Source of the DNA: VXRD01 sp965242535
Lineage (GTDB): Bacteria; Latescibacterota; UBA2968
Reading direction: 5' to 3'
Assembly: GCA_965242535.1 (NCBI GenBank)
Contig: OZ251458.1
Span: 1,798,001 to 1,862,000 of the forward strand
DNA length: 64,000 nt
In this document: positions 53,484 through 62,067 of the stretch, one piece after another
How positions within the stretch are numbered: position 1 is the first letter of the stretch
Layout of the letters: the number at the start of each line of letters is the position of its first letter
The notes under the pieces: model-generated
Databases searched by the model: none
Seen by the model: only the letters and a program-made list of their open reading frames with translations
What the model was told of the DNA's origin: nothing
Made by a program: the position numbers and the translations under genes

Positions 53484-54128
53484 TCAGGGGATCGGCGGGG
53501 TTGAACCGATCAATTTGTTGATCGCGGTCATCAAGCCGAGGGCGAGCACGAGAATGCCGCCCAACTTGATCGTCAGGCGCAGTTCAAGTGCTCTCATCTC
53601 GGCGCGCAGAGCGGCAATTTCGCCGCGCAGAGCGACTTCCATTTTCTCCATATCACTTCGCAGAGCGGCAATTTCGGCGCGCAGAGCGACTTCCAGTTTC
53701 TTCATCTCGCCGCGCAGGACTTCGATCTCGCCGCGCAGGACTTCGATCTCGGCACGCAGAGCTTCGATCTCGGCACGCAGAGCTTCGATCTCGGCGCGCA
53801 GGGCGACTTCCAGTTTTTCCATCTCGGCGCGCAGAGCGGCAATTTCGCCGCGCAGAGCGACTTCCATTTTCTCCATATCGGCACGCAGAGCTTCGATTTC
53901 GCCGCGCAGGGTGGTCTCGGTTTTCTCCAGATCGCTCCGCAGGGTGGCCTCGGTTTTCTCCAGATCGCTCCGCAGGGTGGCCTCGGTTTGTGCCAACCCA
54001 TCCCGCGTGGCGAGCTCCTCGCCGAGATCCTCGGCAAATGTCGCCACCAAAATCCGCGCTTGGCGCTCGTCAAAGCCCGCTTCATTCTGCAACCGCAGGG
54101 CAGCCTTGAGTGTGTCAAATGCAAGCAT
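53484..54128 (-). CDS. Coiled-coil membrane-tail protein, DUF1640-like, paralogue
   Basis: 214 residues from MLAFDTLKAALRLQ with an AGGAGG site. The N-terminus matches the protein at 49980 (FDTLKAA-x-RLQ-x-EAGF-x-E-x-QAR). The coil is built of more than a dozen repeats of the types ALRAEIE, LRGEIEV and LRADMEKMEV, and the C-terminus LTIKLGGILVLALGLMTAINK is hydrophobic. Repeat number and type differ from the paralogue, consistent with repeated slippage. Orientation is opposite to the first copy. Confidence 0.75.
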   Translation of the reverse strand: MLAFDTLKAALRLQNEAGFDERQARILVATFAEDLGEELATRDGLAQTEATLRSDLEKTEATLRSDLEKTETTLRGEIEALRADMEKMEVALRGEIAALRAEMEKLEVALRAEIEALRAEIEALRAEIEVLRGEIEVLRGEMKKLEVALRAEIAALRSDMEKMEVALRGEIAALRAEMRALELRLTIKLGGILVLALGLMTAINKLIGSTPPIP

Positions 54129-54188
54129 TGTGAATCCTCCTAAAAAAAAATGATCTCGATAACGAGGGGAACGGACAGGCACAGGGGC

Positions 54189-54390
54189 CATCTGTACCAA
54201 CTAATTACTCCGTAAATTAAATTGTACCAAATTTTGATACGCACCAACCCGCACCGACGTGGCTCGCTTTTCTAAAACTTTGGTCCTAAAGCATTGTTTG
54301 TTGCCTTCGATGCGTTGGCTACGCCTGTGCCTACGGCGTGCGGCGTCAAACGCTCAAATTATTCGCGTTTTCATACTTTTTGTCAACAGA
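54189..54390 (+). mobile_element. Dispersed element A, truncated copy 4 (left part)
   Basis: Starts CATCTGTACCAACTAATTACT immediately after GGACAGGCACAGGGGC, a REP-like half-hairpin, and follows copy 3 to the central hairpin. It then ends in a different hairpin (ATTCGCGTTTTC facing GAAGACGCGAAT). The right end is lost. Confidence 0.8.
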
Positions 54391-54469
54391 GAAGACGCGA
54401 ATAAGCGTCTGAATCGACCATGCGCTCGGCCGTGTCGATCTGTGTATAGCGTTCCTCGAGTTTCATGCT

Positions 54470-55024
54470 CTATCTCCTTTTGAGAAAGAACCGAAAAACA
54501 TCGTCTTCCTGCAAGACCTGATTATACAGAGTGTACACCTCTGCATCGAAATTTTCATCTTGTCTAAGGGCCTCTAAGAACCAAGTCTTTGTGAATATGA
54601 TCGTTAAGTCATCTCCATCCAAAAAGTATCTCGTTCTCTCAACAGTGCCATCTTCATCAATGGTAACGAGATCATTGCCATCAACGCGCCAAGTTCCCGC
54701 ACCGCCCCGGTCATCATTCCAAGTCTTGTTCGCGTTGAGACGCAGTGTGAATCTCAGACGTTCGTTCAGATTTTCGGCACCGACGAATGCGGAATCAACA
54801 ATCGCCCTCGCTTGAGATCGGCTCTCGCCTTGAGCGACGAGATAGTCTTCAAAAATGTCAGAGAACACCCTGATAAAATCCGTATCCTCAAACCTCCATG
54901 TGCCGACGAGTTCTTCCTCTGGACCGGTAAGGGTATTTTCTTCCTCTGGACTGGTAGGGGTATTACCGCAGGCAACCATCCCCAAGGTCAAGACAACAAT
55001 GCCCACTGCTAACAGGTACTTCAT
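54470..55024 (-). CDS. Lipoprotein, lipocalin-like
   Basis: 184 residues. Signal MKYLLAVGIVVLTLGMVAC with lipobox MVAC-G. The mature part has LVGTWRFEDTDFI, a helix of acidic residues, and RTRYFLDGDDLTIIFTK, a strand pattern that recalls small lipocalin-type lipoproteins of the FCB bacteria. A GGAGG site precedes it. Between it and the GWxTD gene lie three REP-like hairpins. Confidence 0.65.
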   Translation of the reverse strand: MKYLLAVGIVVLTLGMVACGNTPTSPEEENTLTGPEEELVGTWRFEDTDFIRVFSDIFEDYLVAQGESRSQARAIVDSAFVGAENLNERLRFTLRLNANKTWNDDRGGAGTWRVDGNDLVTIDEDGTVERTRYFLDGDDLTIIFTKTWFLEALRQDENFDAEVYTLYNQVLQEDDVFRFFLKRR

Positions 55025-55305
55025 GGTTTACCTCCAAAAAGTGATTTGGAACAAATGACTCACTTGACGGACAGGCACGGGGGCCTGTCCCTACGATTGG
55101 GATGAGGATCATCTCATCGGCGTGGGGTTGTTTGAGGACAGGCACGGGGGCCTGTCCCTACGATTGATGGGGTGGAGTGACTAACCGATGACCACAAATG
55201 CGCGGACTGGCACGGGGCCTGTCCCTGTGCTGATCCCCGTTGGTATCTTCGGATCCCCGCGCCTCGGCGGCAACGGGGATATCGTCGTGCTCCTCGTCGC
55301 AGGCC
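55025..55305. repeat. Three REP-like hairpins and a gene relic
   Basis: Hairpins at about 55071-55095, 55137-55161 and 55206-55229. Between the first two, 55101-55136 reads DEDHLIGVGLFE, matching DEDHLIGVGLFD of the protein at 14311-14931 with synonymous differences, so it is a relic of a paralogue. Confidence 0.7.
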
Positions 55306-57726
55306 CTACTCGCGCACGCGGAAGATGGCGTTGCGTTTGACCTGTTTGGTGCTCTTCATATCCGCGACAGCGACATCGAGTTTGTACACCCCGCGCGGCA
55401 TTTTGGACAGATCGATTTCCAAGAAGGTGAAGTCGTCGGGTTTATCGCCTGCGTACATCGAACTGATCGACGTGGTACTCTGTTGCCCTGCGCGGCGCAG
55501 TGCTTCGAGGGATTCGGCCATGAGGTTGCGCTCGGGCAACACGTATTGCACTTCAAATTCCACGGGGCGGGCTTTGAGCGATTCCTCGCCGCCGGCCATG
55601 GCATCGCCGGCGAGGGCATCTTCGTCTGGCATGTCGACGCCATCCGTGCCGTCGAGCGCGCTGCCCGCGGCGAGGATCTCATTGCTAGAGAGTTCTTCCC
55701 CTCGTTCTGCGGCCAGTTCTTCGGCGGTTGGCACGATCAGCAGGCCGCCCACTTTTTTGAGGGCCACGGCGCCGAACATCGCGGGATTGACTTCCTCTTT
55801 TTCGGGCACGTTCAAGCTGTACGTGATTTGGTATTCCGTGCGCCCAAAGTCGTCTTGTGTCAGGTTGTAGATTTCCAAATAGACGAAGGCCGAGCCGCCC
55901 GAGCGGTACGCGCGCAGTGGATTGGGGGCGATCCGCAAGTCCGTGCGTTTTTCCGGAAAGGGGTTGACCATTTCGATCTGCTTGGCGAGCAAGAGGTCGC
56001 TCATGTCCAAGCGGGATTCGGACACGGTCAACAGGCGTTCCGTGCGGAACGTGCCGACGGATCCGCTGACCCGGTCGCCGACTTCGATCACGACATTGTA
56101 CGTGCCTTGGGGCAAGGTCATCGCGCGTTGACCGAGCAAGTACTGCGGGCCGCCGCCCCCTGCCGGTTGCTTTTGCCCCAAGGGTCGCACGTTGCGATAG
56201 ATATCGCGCCACAAATAATCGAACAAAAACAAGCCGTCATCCATGACCAGGGCCTGCTCGTCACTCGCTTTGAGTTTGTCCAAGGGAATGGCGTAGGCGA
56301 TTTCCAAGCGCATCTGATCGCCCGAGCGAAATGCGGTAAGCTGATGCGGCAAGGAGTATTTCCGGCTCTGGAAGGGATCGACAAACCGCGCTTCTTTCTC
56401 CTTAAACGCCGCGCGATTTCGAATTTCGAAATACTCCTCGCGCATCTTGTCGCTCGCCCATTGCGGGTTGGTGGATTTTTTGAAGAGCGTTGAAGCCACC
56501 TGCGTGGCATCGACATTGCGCGTGCGTTTTGCATTGGGATCCCCGTCGATGAGTTCCACCGTGTTGCTCGGCCCCACTTCGCCTGCAAACCCCCAACCGT
56601 CCACGCCGTTCACGCTTTGAAAGGTGAATCGGTACCCGCCGTAGTACCAGGTCTCCTTGAACATGGGGACCACGCCCGTCGTACGCCGCAGGTATTTGCC
56701 GTATTTGATGTACGTCTGCCCGCGGATGGTCTTCCAGCCTTCGATATTGCGCGAGGGCACGCTAAAGCGCAAATTTGCGTACGCCACGCGGCCGTAGTGC
56801 TCCATCCGCCGCTCGTTGTGGTTCGTGAGAAACAGCGGGTCGTTTTTATTCCAAAATTGCGTCAGAGCAGGCGAGTCGCGCCACGCGTCGTCCGCGCCGG
56901 TTTTTAGGGCTTTGGAGATGCGCGCATGCTCTTCTTTGGACGCGATGAGTTCGACCGATTCCATCATTTCGCGCTGTTCGGGCCCCATGCCCGCGATGGC
57001 CTGTTCGTACAATTTGTTGGCTTTTAACAGATCGCCCCGAATTTGGTGCGAATAGGCCAAGAACAACTGCGCGTCGATGTCGTCGGGGAATTTTCGCATC
57101 ATCCGATTCATCGCCTTTTGCATGGACGGGATTCTGCGGTGCTCCAAATGGGCGAGGGCCAAGAGATAATGCGAATCCCGATATCCCGCGTCGATCTCCA
57201 AACTCTTTTCCAACAGCATCACGGCTTGGTCGTATTCGTTTTTCGCAAAAGACCGAATCGCCCCCCGCCGCGACAAGACGCGGTCGCGCGTGATCATGTA
57301 TTCGCCCAACACATGGCGGCCGGCGTCGTACGCCGCAACCGCGGCATTGGGAAATTTTTCGATCACCTTTTCGTAATGCGCCTTGGCCTGATGCTGAAAC
57401 CCCCGGTTCCACAACGCCTCGCCGTGCAGGAGTTGGTACTGCAAATTTTCGGGATCGATCCGAATCGCGTTTTTGCTCGCTTCCACGGCCCTGCGCCGAA
57501 ACTCGGGCGTGTCCAGCCGAATGTAGAGCCGGGTCAGTTGCGCGAGTGCGGGCGCGTACTTGCCATCTTTCTTGAGCACCTGTTTGAAGGCATCGACACT
57601 CTCTTTGGGGTCGATCTCGTTCATGCGCGACAGCGCGGCGCGATACAGCGAATCCACTTGGCTATCCGCGGCCCACGCCGATGTTGCGAGCAAGCATCCG
57701 AGCATCAAAATCGAGAACATTTTCAT
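55306..57726 (-). CDS. GWxTD domain protein with N-terminal TPR repeats
   Basis: 806 residues from MKMFSILML (GGAG seven bases upstream; a start four codons earlier is possible). Signal peptide ends near SAWAAD. Residues 25-290 are TPR-like helices (AALAQLTRLYIRL, LFLAYSHQIRGDLLKANKLYE). Then FWNKNDPLFLTNHNERRMEHYGRV and WKTIRGQTYIKYGKY form the GWxTD domain, known from Gemmatimonadota and related phyla; the C-terminal part is beta-rich. Function of the domain is not established. An intact IS5-type element is inserted 36 bp before the start, within its leader. Confidence 0.85.
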   Translation of the reverse strand: MKMFSILMLGCLLATSAWAADSQVDSLYRAALSRMNEIDPKESVDAFKQVLKKDGKYAPALAQLTRLYIRLDTPEFRRRAVEASKNAIRIDPENLQYQLLHGEALWNRGFQHQAKAHYEKVIEKFPNAAVAAYDAGRHVLGEYMITRDRVLSRRGAIRSFAKNEYDQAVMLLEKSLEIDAGYRDSHYLLALAHLEHRRIPSMQKAMNRMMRKFPDDIDAQLFLAYSHQIRGDLLKANKLYEQAIAGMGPEQREMMESVELIASKEEHARISKALKTGADDAWRDSPALTQFWNKNDPLFLTNHNERRMEHYGRVAYANLRFSVPSRNIEGWKTIRGQTYIKYGKYLRRTTGVVPMFKETWYYGGYRFTFQSVNGVDGWGFAGEVGPSNTVELIDGDPNAKRTRNVDATQVASTLFKKSTNPQWASDKMREEYFEIRNRAAFKEKEARFVDPFQSRKYSLPHQLTAFRSGDQMRLEIAYAIPLDKLKASDEQALVMDDGLFLFDYLWRDIYRNVRPLGQKQPAGGGGPQYLLGQRAMTLPQGTYNVVIEVGDRVSGSVGTFRTERLLTVSESRLDMSDLLLAKQIEMVNPFPEKRTDLRIAPNPLRAYRSGGSAFVYLEIYNLTQDDFGRTEYQITYSLNVPEKEEVNPAMFGAVALKKVGGLLIVPTAEELAAERGEELSSNEILAAGSALDGTDGVDMPDEDALAGDAMAGGEESLKARPVEFEVQYVLPERNLMAESLEALRRAGQQSTTSISSMYAGDKPDDFTFLEIDLSKMPRGVYKLDVAVADMKSTKQVKRNAIFRVRE

Positions 57727-57762
57727 CGGGGTCTCCATGTGAAAAGGGTCATACTACAAATC

Positions 57763-58946
57763 GGCTTTGTTGCATAAATAGGTGTTGGTCGGGTTGGGGG
57801 TTGCAAAAAGACAGGCTCCTTTGTAGATTGGGCATGCGTTTTTCCATAAAAAACCACCCATTCTCATCAGGAACCTGTCATGCCCAAAATAACCCTTTCC
57901 GCTACTTCCGTCAAGGCATCTCCCTCGCGTCGTCGCCGTCGGTGCCAGACGGTCTATCGGGTCCGGAACTGGGCGGCCTACGATGCGGGGCTCAAGCAAC
58001 GCGGCAGTCTGACGATGTGGCTTTCGCCGCAAGCGATTAAGGCGGGGTATTATCAGGGGCCGACCCAGCGCGGCTCTTCGTACACCTATTCTGCGTTGGC
58101 GATTCAAACGGCGTTGATGATGCGTTTGCTTTTTCACTTGCCCTTGCGCCAGACCGAGGGCTTTCTCAGTTCCATTTTGGAATGGATGGGCGTGGATTTA
58201 GCCGTGCCGGATCATACCACCTTGTCGCGACGCCACGCAGACTTAAAAGTGGCTTTGCCGGTTCAACCGCGCCATGAGCCGATGCCCCTGGTGGTGGATT
58301 CCACGGGGCTGAAAGTCTATGGGGAAGGCGAATGGAAAGTCCGTCAACATGGGTGGAGCAAGCGGCGTACGTGGCGTAAATGGCACATCGGCGTCCTGGA
58401 AGCCACCGGTGAAATCGTCGCGCAGACCCTGACCTCGGCCGGACAAGATGACGCCTCGCAGGTCGCGCCCTTGCTCGATCAAGTCCCAACACCTGTGCAG
58501 ACCTTTACGGCCGATGGTGCCTATGATAAACGCAAGGTCTTTCAAGCCTTGGCCAACCCCAAACAAGGCGTGCCGATCCACCCCCGCATTCCCCCGCGCC
58601 GGAACGCGAAAATTGAACAGCACGGAAATTGTAACGCCCCACCCTTGGCCCGGGATGAAACCCTCCGGGCGATCCGACGCCATGGTCGGAGCAAGTGGAA
58701 AAGAACGAGCCGGTATCACCGCCGCTCGATCGTTGAAACGCATCTCGGGCGTTACAAACGGCTGATCGGGAGAACATTGCGCGCGCGCCGGACGGATTAC
58801 CAACAAACCGAGGCACGCCTCGGCTGTGCTCTGCTCAATCACCTCTTGGCGATCGCCAAACCGGTGTCCTATCCCGTCCAAAAAAATGCTTAAACCCAAG
58901 GGGAAAGGGACGAATTTGACGCTACAGGTTTTTATGCAACAAAGCC
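57763..58946 (+). mobile_element. Complete IS5-family (IS903-type) insertion sequence
   Basis: 1184 bp. Ends GGCTTTGTTGCATAAA and its inverted copy TTTATGCAACAAAGCC. A perfect 9-bp direct repeat CTACAAATC flanks it (57754-57762 and 58947-58955), as expected for IS903-type elements. It carries one intact transposase. Its location just upstream of the GWxTD gene suggests recent insertion. Confidence 0.96.
57880..58893 (+). CDS. IS5-family transposase
   Basis: 337 residues, intact. NWAAYDAGLKQRGSLTMWLS is the N-terminal signature. The DDE residues are in VVDSTGLKV, TADGAYDKR and YHRRSIVETHLGRYK, the last fitting the Y-x2-R-x3-E-x6-K motif exactly. It cuts and joins the element ends. An AGGA site precedes the ATG. 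Confidence 0.96.
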   Translation: MPKITLSATSVKASPSRRRRRCQTVYRVRNWAAYDAGLKQRGSLTMWLSPQAIKAGYYQGPTQRGSSYTYSALAIQTALMMRLLFHLPLRQTEGFLSSILEWMGVDLAVPDHTTLSRRHADLKVALPVQPRHEPMPLVVDSTGLKVYGEGEWKVRQHGWSKRRTWRKWHIGVLEATGEIVAQTLTSAGQDDASQVAPLLDQVPTPVQTFTADGAYDKRKVFQALANPKQGVPIHPRIPPRRNAKIEQHGNCNAPPLARDETLRAIRRHGRSKWKRTSRYHRRSIVETHLGRYKRLIGRTLRARRTDYQQTEARLGCALLNHLLAIAKPVSYPVQKNA

Positions 58947-59009
58947 CTACAAATCTACAAACCTACGAAGTGCGTCGGGTTTTGGGGGCTGTTGGGCGGC
59001 CCTCTCCCG

Positions 59010-60437
59010 CATTTGTACCAACTCATTCGTTTTCATCGGTTTTTTGCCCTGCGTTGGGCATAGCGCGGGGTTCGGATGAGGACGAGGTCGGGAGGAGCCG
59101 GTTGCCGGGCCTGAGGCGCGATGACCGGGGCTCGGATACGGGTGCGTCTCGAGGGCCGAATAAAGCCTAAGTCCCGTCCGCGTGCCACGAAAATGGCGAT
59201 GGGATCCCGTCCTTCATAGGCATAGCGCGGGGCATACTCAACCAATAAAGCCAGAGAGACATCAAAGGGGTCTACCCCGGCTTGATGAGCCATCTCCAAG
59301 CGCAGGGCTTGCAGGATTTGTGCCATGATCATCGTTGCCCAGAGCTGTTGCTGGATAACCCCCGATTTGGAGGACCCCAACAGACGCAGATGCAAATGTT
59401 GCTTAACCCATGCGAAGGCCATCTCAATGTCCCACCTGCGCGCATACGTGCGTGCGATGGCCTTAATCGTGAACGTTTTGGGGTCTAACACATTCGTAAT
59501 AGAGCTGTGCTTTTTTCGTCCTTGCCAAAAGGTGACCAAGCGCACCGCATGCTTTGCGCGATCTGCCCGATAGGCCCCTAACCAAACCAAGCCATCAAAG
59601 ACCTTGTCGTCGCGAGAGAAGGTGTGGATGACTTTGGAGCTCGTCTTGGCACGTAAGCGACTGAGCCAGTCGTATTTCTTGTCGGTGAGCCAATCAAACC
59701 ACGCAAATCCAAAATAGCCTAAGTCCGCAAGAATTAAGGTCTTCGCAGGCAAATCGGCGACGAAGGCGCGGGCGGCGACCTTCTCGTTTTGATGCGGATG
59801 CCGATGAAACCGGCGGCGCCGCCATTGTGGACGCCGCACGTCAAAGAGACCGGCCATCTTGCCGGGTAAAAGTTGCGAATCGCCATCGGGCACGTCGCGC
59901 AATGCAGGGCGTTTTTTCTTGATTTTGTCCAAGGTGCTCTCATCGATACAGACCACAGCTTTGGCAAAGGGGGCTAAACCGGGATAAATCGCCTGAGGCA
60001 ACCGATCCGCTAAGACCGTGTTGATCTGTTGAAAGAGGCGTGCCAAAGGGGAAGGATCGGCTTTGGCGAGCCGATGATAGACCGCTTGATCAGTCACACT
60101 GAAGCGGGGAAAAAACCACAACCCACGCTCGCACAACAACCGCCAAAGGGCAAGTTGGCTTTTGAAACCGCGTAAGAGACACACCAATAACCCGGCCCAC
60201 AAGGCCAAGGCCGGCAAAATGCGGGGCCGACCCGGCCCTTCGGGATCCGGATCGGGATCCATGGTTTGGAGACACGCTTGGAGAACCCCTTCGATATCGC
60301 CCAGGGTGGTCTCGATCGGAGAAGCGGGAGCGACAGGCATGGACACCTCCGGGCAGATTGGGGGGATTTGACAAGGACAGAACCCCCTTAAAATACGCAA
60401 CTGAAGACCACACCGAAACAATTAGTTGGTACAAATG
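59010..60437 (-). mobile_element. Complete IS4-family insertion sequence with element A termini
   Basis: 1428 bp. Ends CATTTGTACCAACT and AGTTGGTACAAATG are perfect inverted repeats. Flanks CCCTCTCCCG (59000-59009) and CCCTCTCCCG (60438-60447) form a 10-bp direct repeat, within the IS4 range. The target is one of the CTCCCGTC heptamer tracts. The termini equal those of element A. Confidence 0.93.
59033..60340 (-). CDS. IS4-family transposase
   Basis: 435 residues from MPVAPASP (GGAGG site). Catalytic acids are in VVCIDESTLDK, LILADLGYFG, and YARRWDIEMAFAWVK, which fits Y-x2-R-x3-E-x6-K. The gene is intact, so it could mobilise the element A copies in trans. Its end lies 23 bp from the left terminus. 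Confidence 0.95.
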   Translation of the reverse strand: MPVAPASPIETTLGDIEGVLQACLQTMDPDPDPEGPGRPRILPALALWAGLLVCLLRGFKSQLALWRLLCERGLWFFPRFSVTDQAVYHRLAKADPSPLARLFQQINTVLADRLPQAIYPGLAPFAKAVVCIDESTLDKIKKKRPALRDVPDGDSQLLPGKMAGLFDVRRPQWRRRRFHRHPHQNEKVAARAFVADLPAKTLILADLGYFGFAWFDWLTDKKYDWLSRLRAKTSSKVIHTFSRDDKVFDGLVWLGAYRADRAKHAVRLVTFWQGRKKHSSITNVLDPKTFTIKAIARTYARRWDIEMAFAWVKQHLHLRLLGSSKSGVIQQQLWATMIMAQILQALRLEMAHQAGVDPFDVSLALLVEYAPRYAYEGRDPIAIFVARGRDLGFIRPSRRTRIRAPVIAPQARQPAPPDLVLIRTPRYAQRRAKNR

Positions 60438-60471
60438 CCCTCTCCCGTCTCCCCTCTCCCGTCTCCCCGCC

Positions 60472-61545
60472 TTAAAATCCATAAAACGCCTTTGCATTTT
60501 CGCACAGGATTTTGCCCAGAAGCGAATCCGACAGGCCCTTGGGCATCGCGTCTATCGGCGCGTCAAAGTGCCAATGGGGATAGTCGGTCGAAAACATCAG
60601 CATGTCGTCCGAGTCGAGATGCCCCATCACTTGCAGCAAGTCATCGGCTTCGGGCGGCGCGTCCATCGGTTGCAGGGTCATCCGAATGTGCTCGCGGATG
60701 TAGTCCGATGGCGGTCGCTTGACCCACGGCGTATCGCGGCGCAAGCCCTTCCACTCCTTGTCCAATCGCCACATCCACGCGGGCATCCACGTCCAGCCGC
60801 TTTCGATGAGCACCACGCGCAACGCGGGAAACCGATCAAACGCGCCTTCTGCGATCAGACTCAGCACCTGTGACTGAAACACCTGCGCCATATCGGCCAT
60901 TTCCTCGACATAAGTCGAAGGCCATCCCACCGGCGTGGGCGGCAAGCTCGGCGCGCCCCCGTAGTGAATCCCAATCGCCAAGTCGCGTTTGACCGCCGCA
61001 TCGAACATCGGGTCGTACGCGCGCTTGCCATAAGGTTCGTACGACCGGACCGGGAGGATGATCTGCACGAATCCCGGATGCTCGCCGAATCGCTCGATCT
61101 CGCGCGCGGCGAGCACCGGGTTTTGACTCGGCAGGACGAGGGAGGCGCGCAACCGGTCGTCCTTGTCGAGCCACGCCTCGATTTGCCACTGATTGATCGC
61201 GGTTGCGAGAGACGCGGCCAAGTCCTCGTTGTGTACGCTTTGCACGCGGTACGCACACGTCAAAATCCCGATTTCGATATCCCACGCATCCAATGCCTGC
61301 GCCTTGAGCAACCCAAAATCCGACCCCGGCGGCCCGCCTTTCGGCTTTGTGCCTTCCCGCGCAGAGGTGGGCGCGCGCGGCGGATAATCACTCGCATTGG
61401 GCCCTACAAATGCCGATTCGTCGATGTAAGCGACCCAGTGGTCTTCCAAATGCGGAATCAGGGTTTCCAACCTGGGCAATGCGTTGTGAATATCGCAATC
61501 GATGATCGGGTGATAAAAAGGATTGTCGGGAATACTCCGCGCCAT
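60472..61545 (-). CDS. Amidohydrolase-2 family (ACMSD-like) metal hydrolase
   Basis: 357 residues. IIDCDIHNAL supplies the metal-binding DxH near the N-terminus; GIHYGGAP a further histidine; FSTDYPHWHFD the C-terminal metal aspartate. The fold is a TIM barrel that acts as a decarboxylase or hydrolase on small carboxylic acids. The substrate cannot be named. It is separated from the IS4-type element by 34 bp. Confidence 0.85.
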   Translation of the reverse strand: MARSIPDNPFYHPIIDCDIHNALPRLETLIPHLEDHWVAYIDESAFVGPNASDYPPRAPTSAREGTKPKGGPPGSDFGLLKAQALDAWDIEIGILTCAYRVQSVHNEDLAASLATAINQWQIEAWLDKDDRLRASLVLPSQNPVLAAREIERFGEHPGFVQIILPVRSYEPYGKRAYDPMFDAAVKRDLAIGIHYGGAPSLPPTPVGWPSTYVEEMADMAQVFQSQVLSLIAEGAFDRFPALRVVLIESGWTWMPAWMWRLDKEWKGLRRDTPWVKRPPSDYIREHIRMTLQPMDAPPEADDLLQVMGHLDSDDMLMFSTDYPHWHFDAPIDAMPKGLSDSLLGKILCENAKAFYGF

Positions 61546-61766
61546 GTCGATTCGCTCTCAAAAAATGACCCAAACAAATCCGATAAAATCGAGTGCTAGG
61601 CACTTTGCCGGCGTCGGCTACGAGGACAGGCACAGGGGCCTATCCCTACGGGAGATGGGATGAACGGTGACGGACTGCTGACCGTTGGAAATCAGCAATC
61701 GGCCTCATCGTTCGGGCACGAAGATAGGCACAGGGGCCTGTCCCCAAAAAATATCGAGCGGAAATG
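61546..61766. repeat. REP-like hairpins and a duplicated gene end
   Basis: Two diverged REP-like hairpins (near 61624-61646 and 61724-61744). TGCTAGGCACTTTGCCGG occurs at about 61592-61609 and again at 61765-61782, where it encodes the end of the DUF2442 gene with its stop. Confidence 0.7.
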
Positions 61767-62063
61767 CTAGGCACTTTGCCGGCCTTTTCCCTTTCTGTTT
61801 TCGAGCCACTTCTTCAGGGATTCGGGGCTTTCTCCCGAACGGTATCCCCTCAAAATGCCTTCCGCAGTCAGGTCTTCATCCAAATCCGGCCAATGGACAT
61901 ACGCACCATCGCCAAAAATTTCGCAGTGCTCGCGCTCTTGCGGCGTACCGTACCAAAGACGGGGATACCACATCAAGGGCACGCTGATCGTTCGTCCGTC
62001 AACGATCTCCAACGTCAAGGTATCATCGCTGATCTGTACACTTTGAGCGCCCACTTCTCTCAC
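61767..62063 (-). CDS. DUF2442 family protein
   Basis: 98 residues. SDDTLTLEIVDGRTISVPLMWYPRL, then WPDLDEDLTAEGILRGY is the typical DUF2442 pattern. It starts 4 bp after the isomerase stop. The 3' end is duplicated about 170 bp downstream. Role unknown; relatives often sit beside DUF4160 toxins, absent here. Confidence 0.88.
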   Translation of the reverse strand: MREVGAQSVQISDDTLTLEIVDGRTISVPLMWYPRLWYGTPQEREHCEIFGDGAYVHWPDLDEDLTAEGILRGYRSGESPESLKKWLENRKGKGRQSA

Positions 62064-62067
62064 CTTT

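Noticed and set aside
54259..54483. Small plus-strand gene before the lipoprotein
   Set aside because: Lies in a truncated element A copy and its hairpin; no conserved sequence beyond the repeat.
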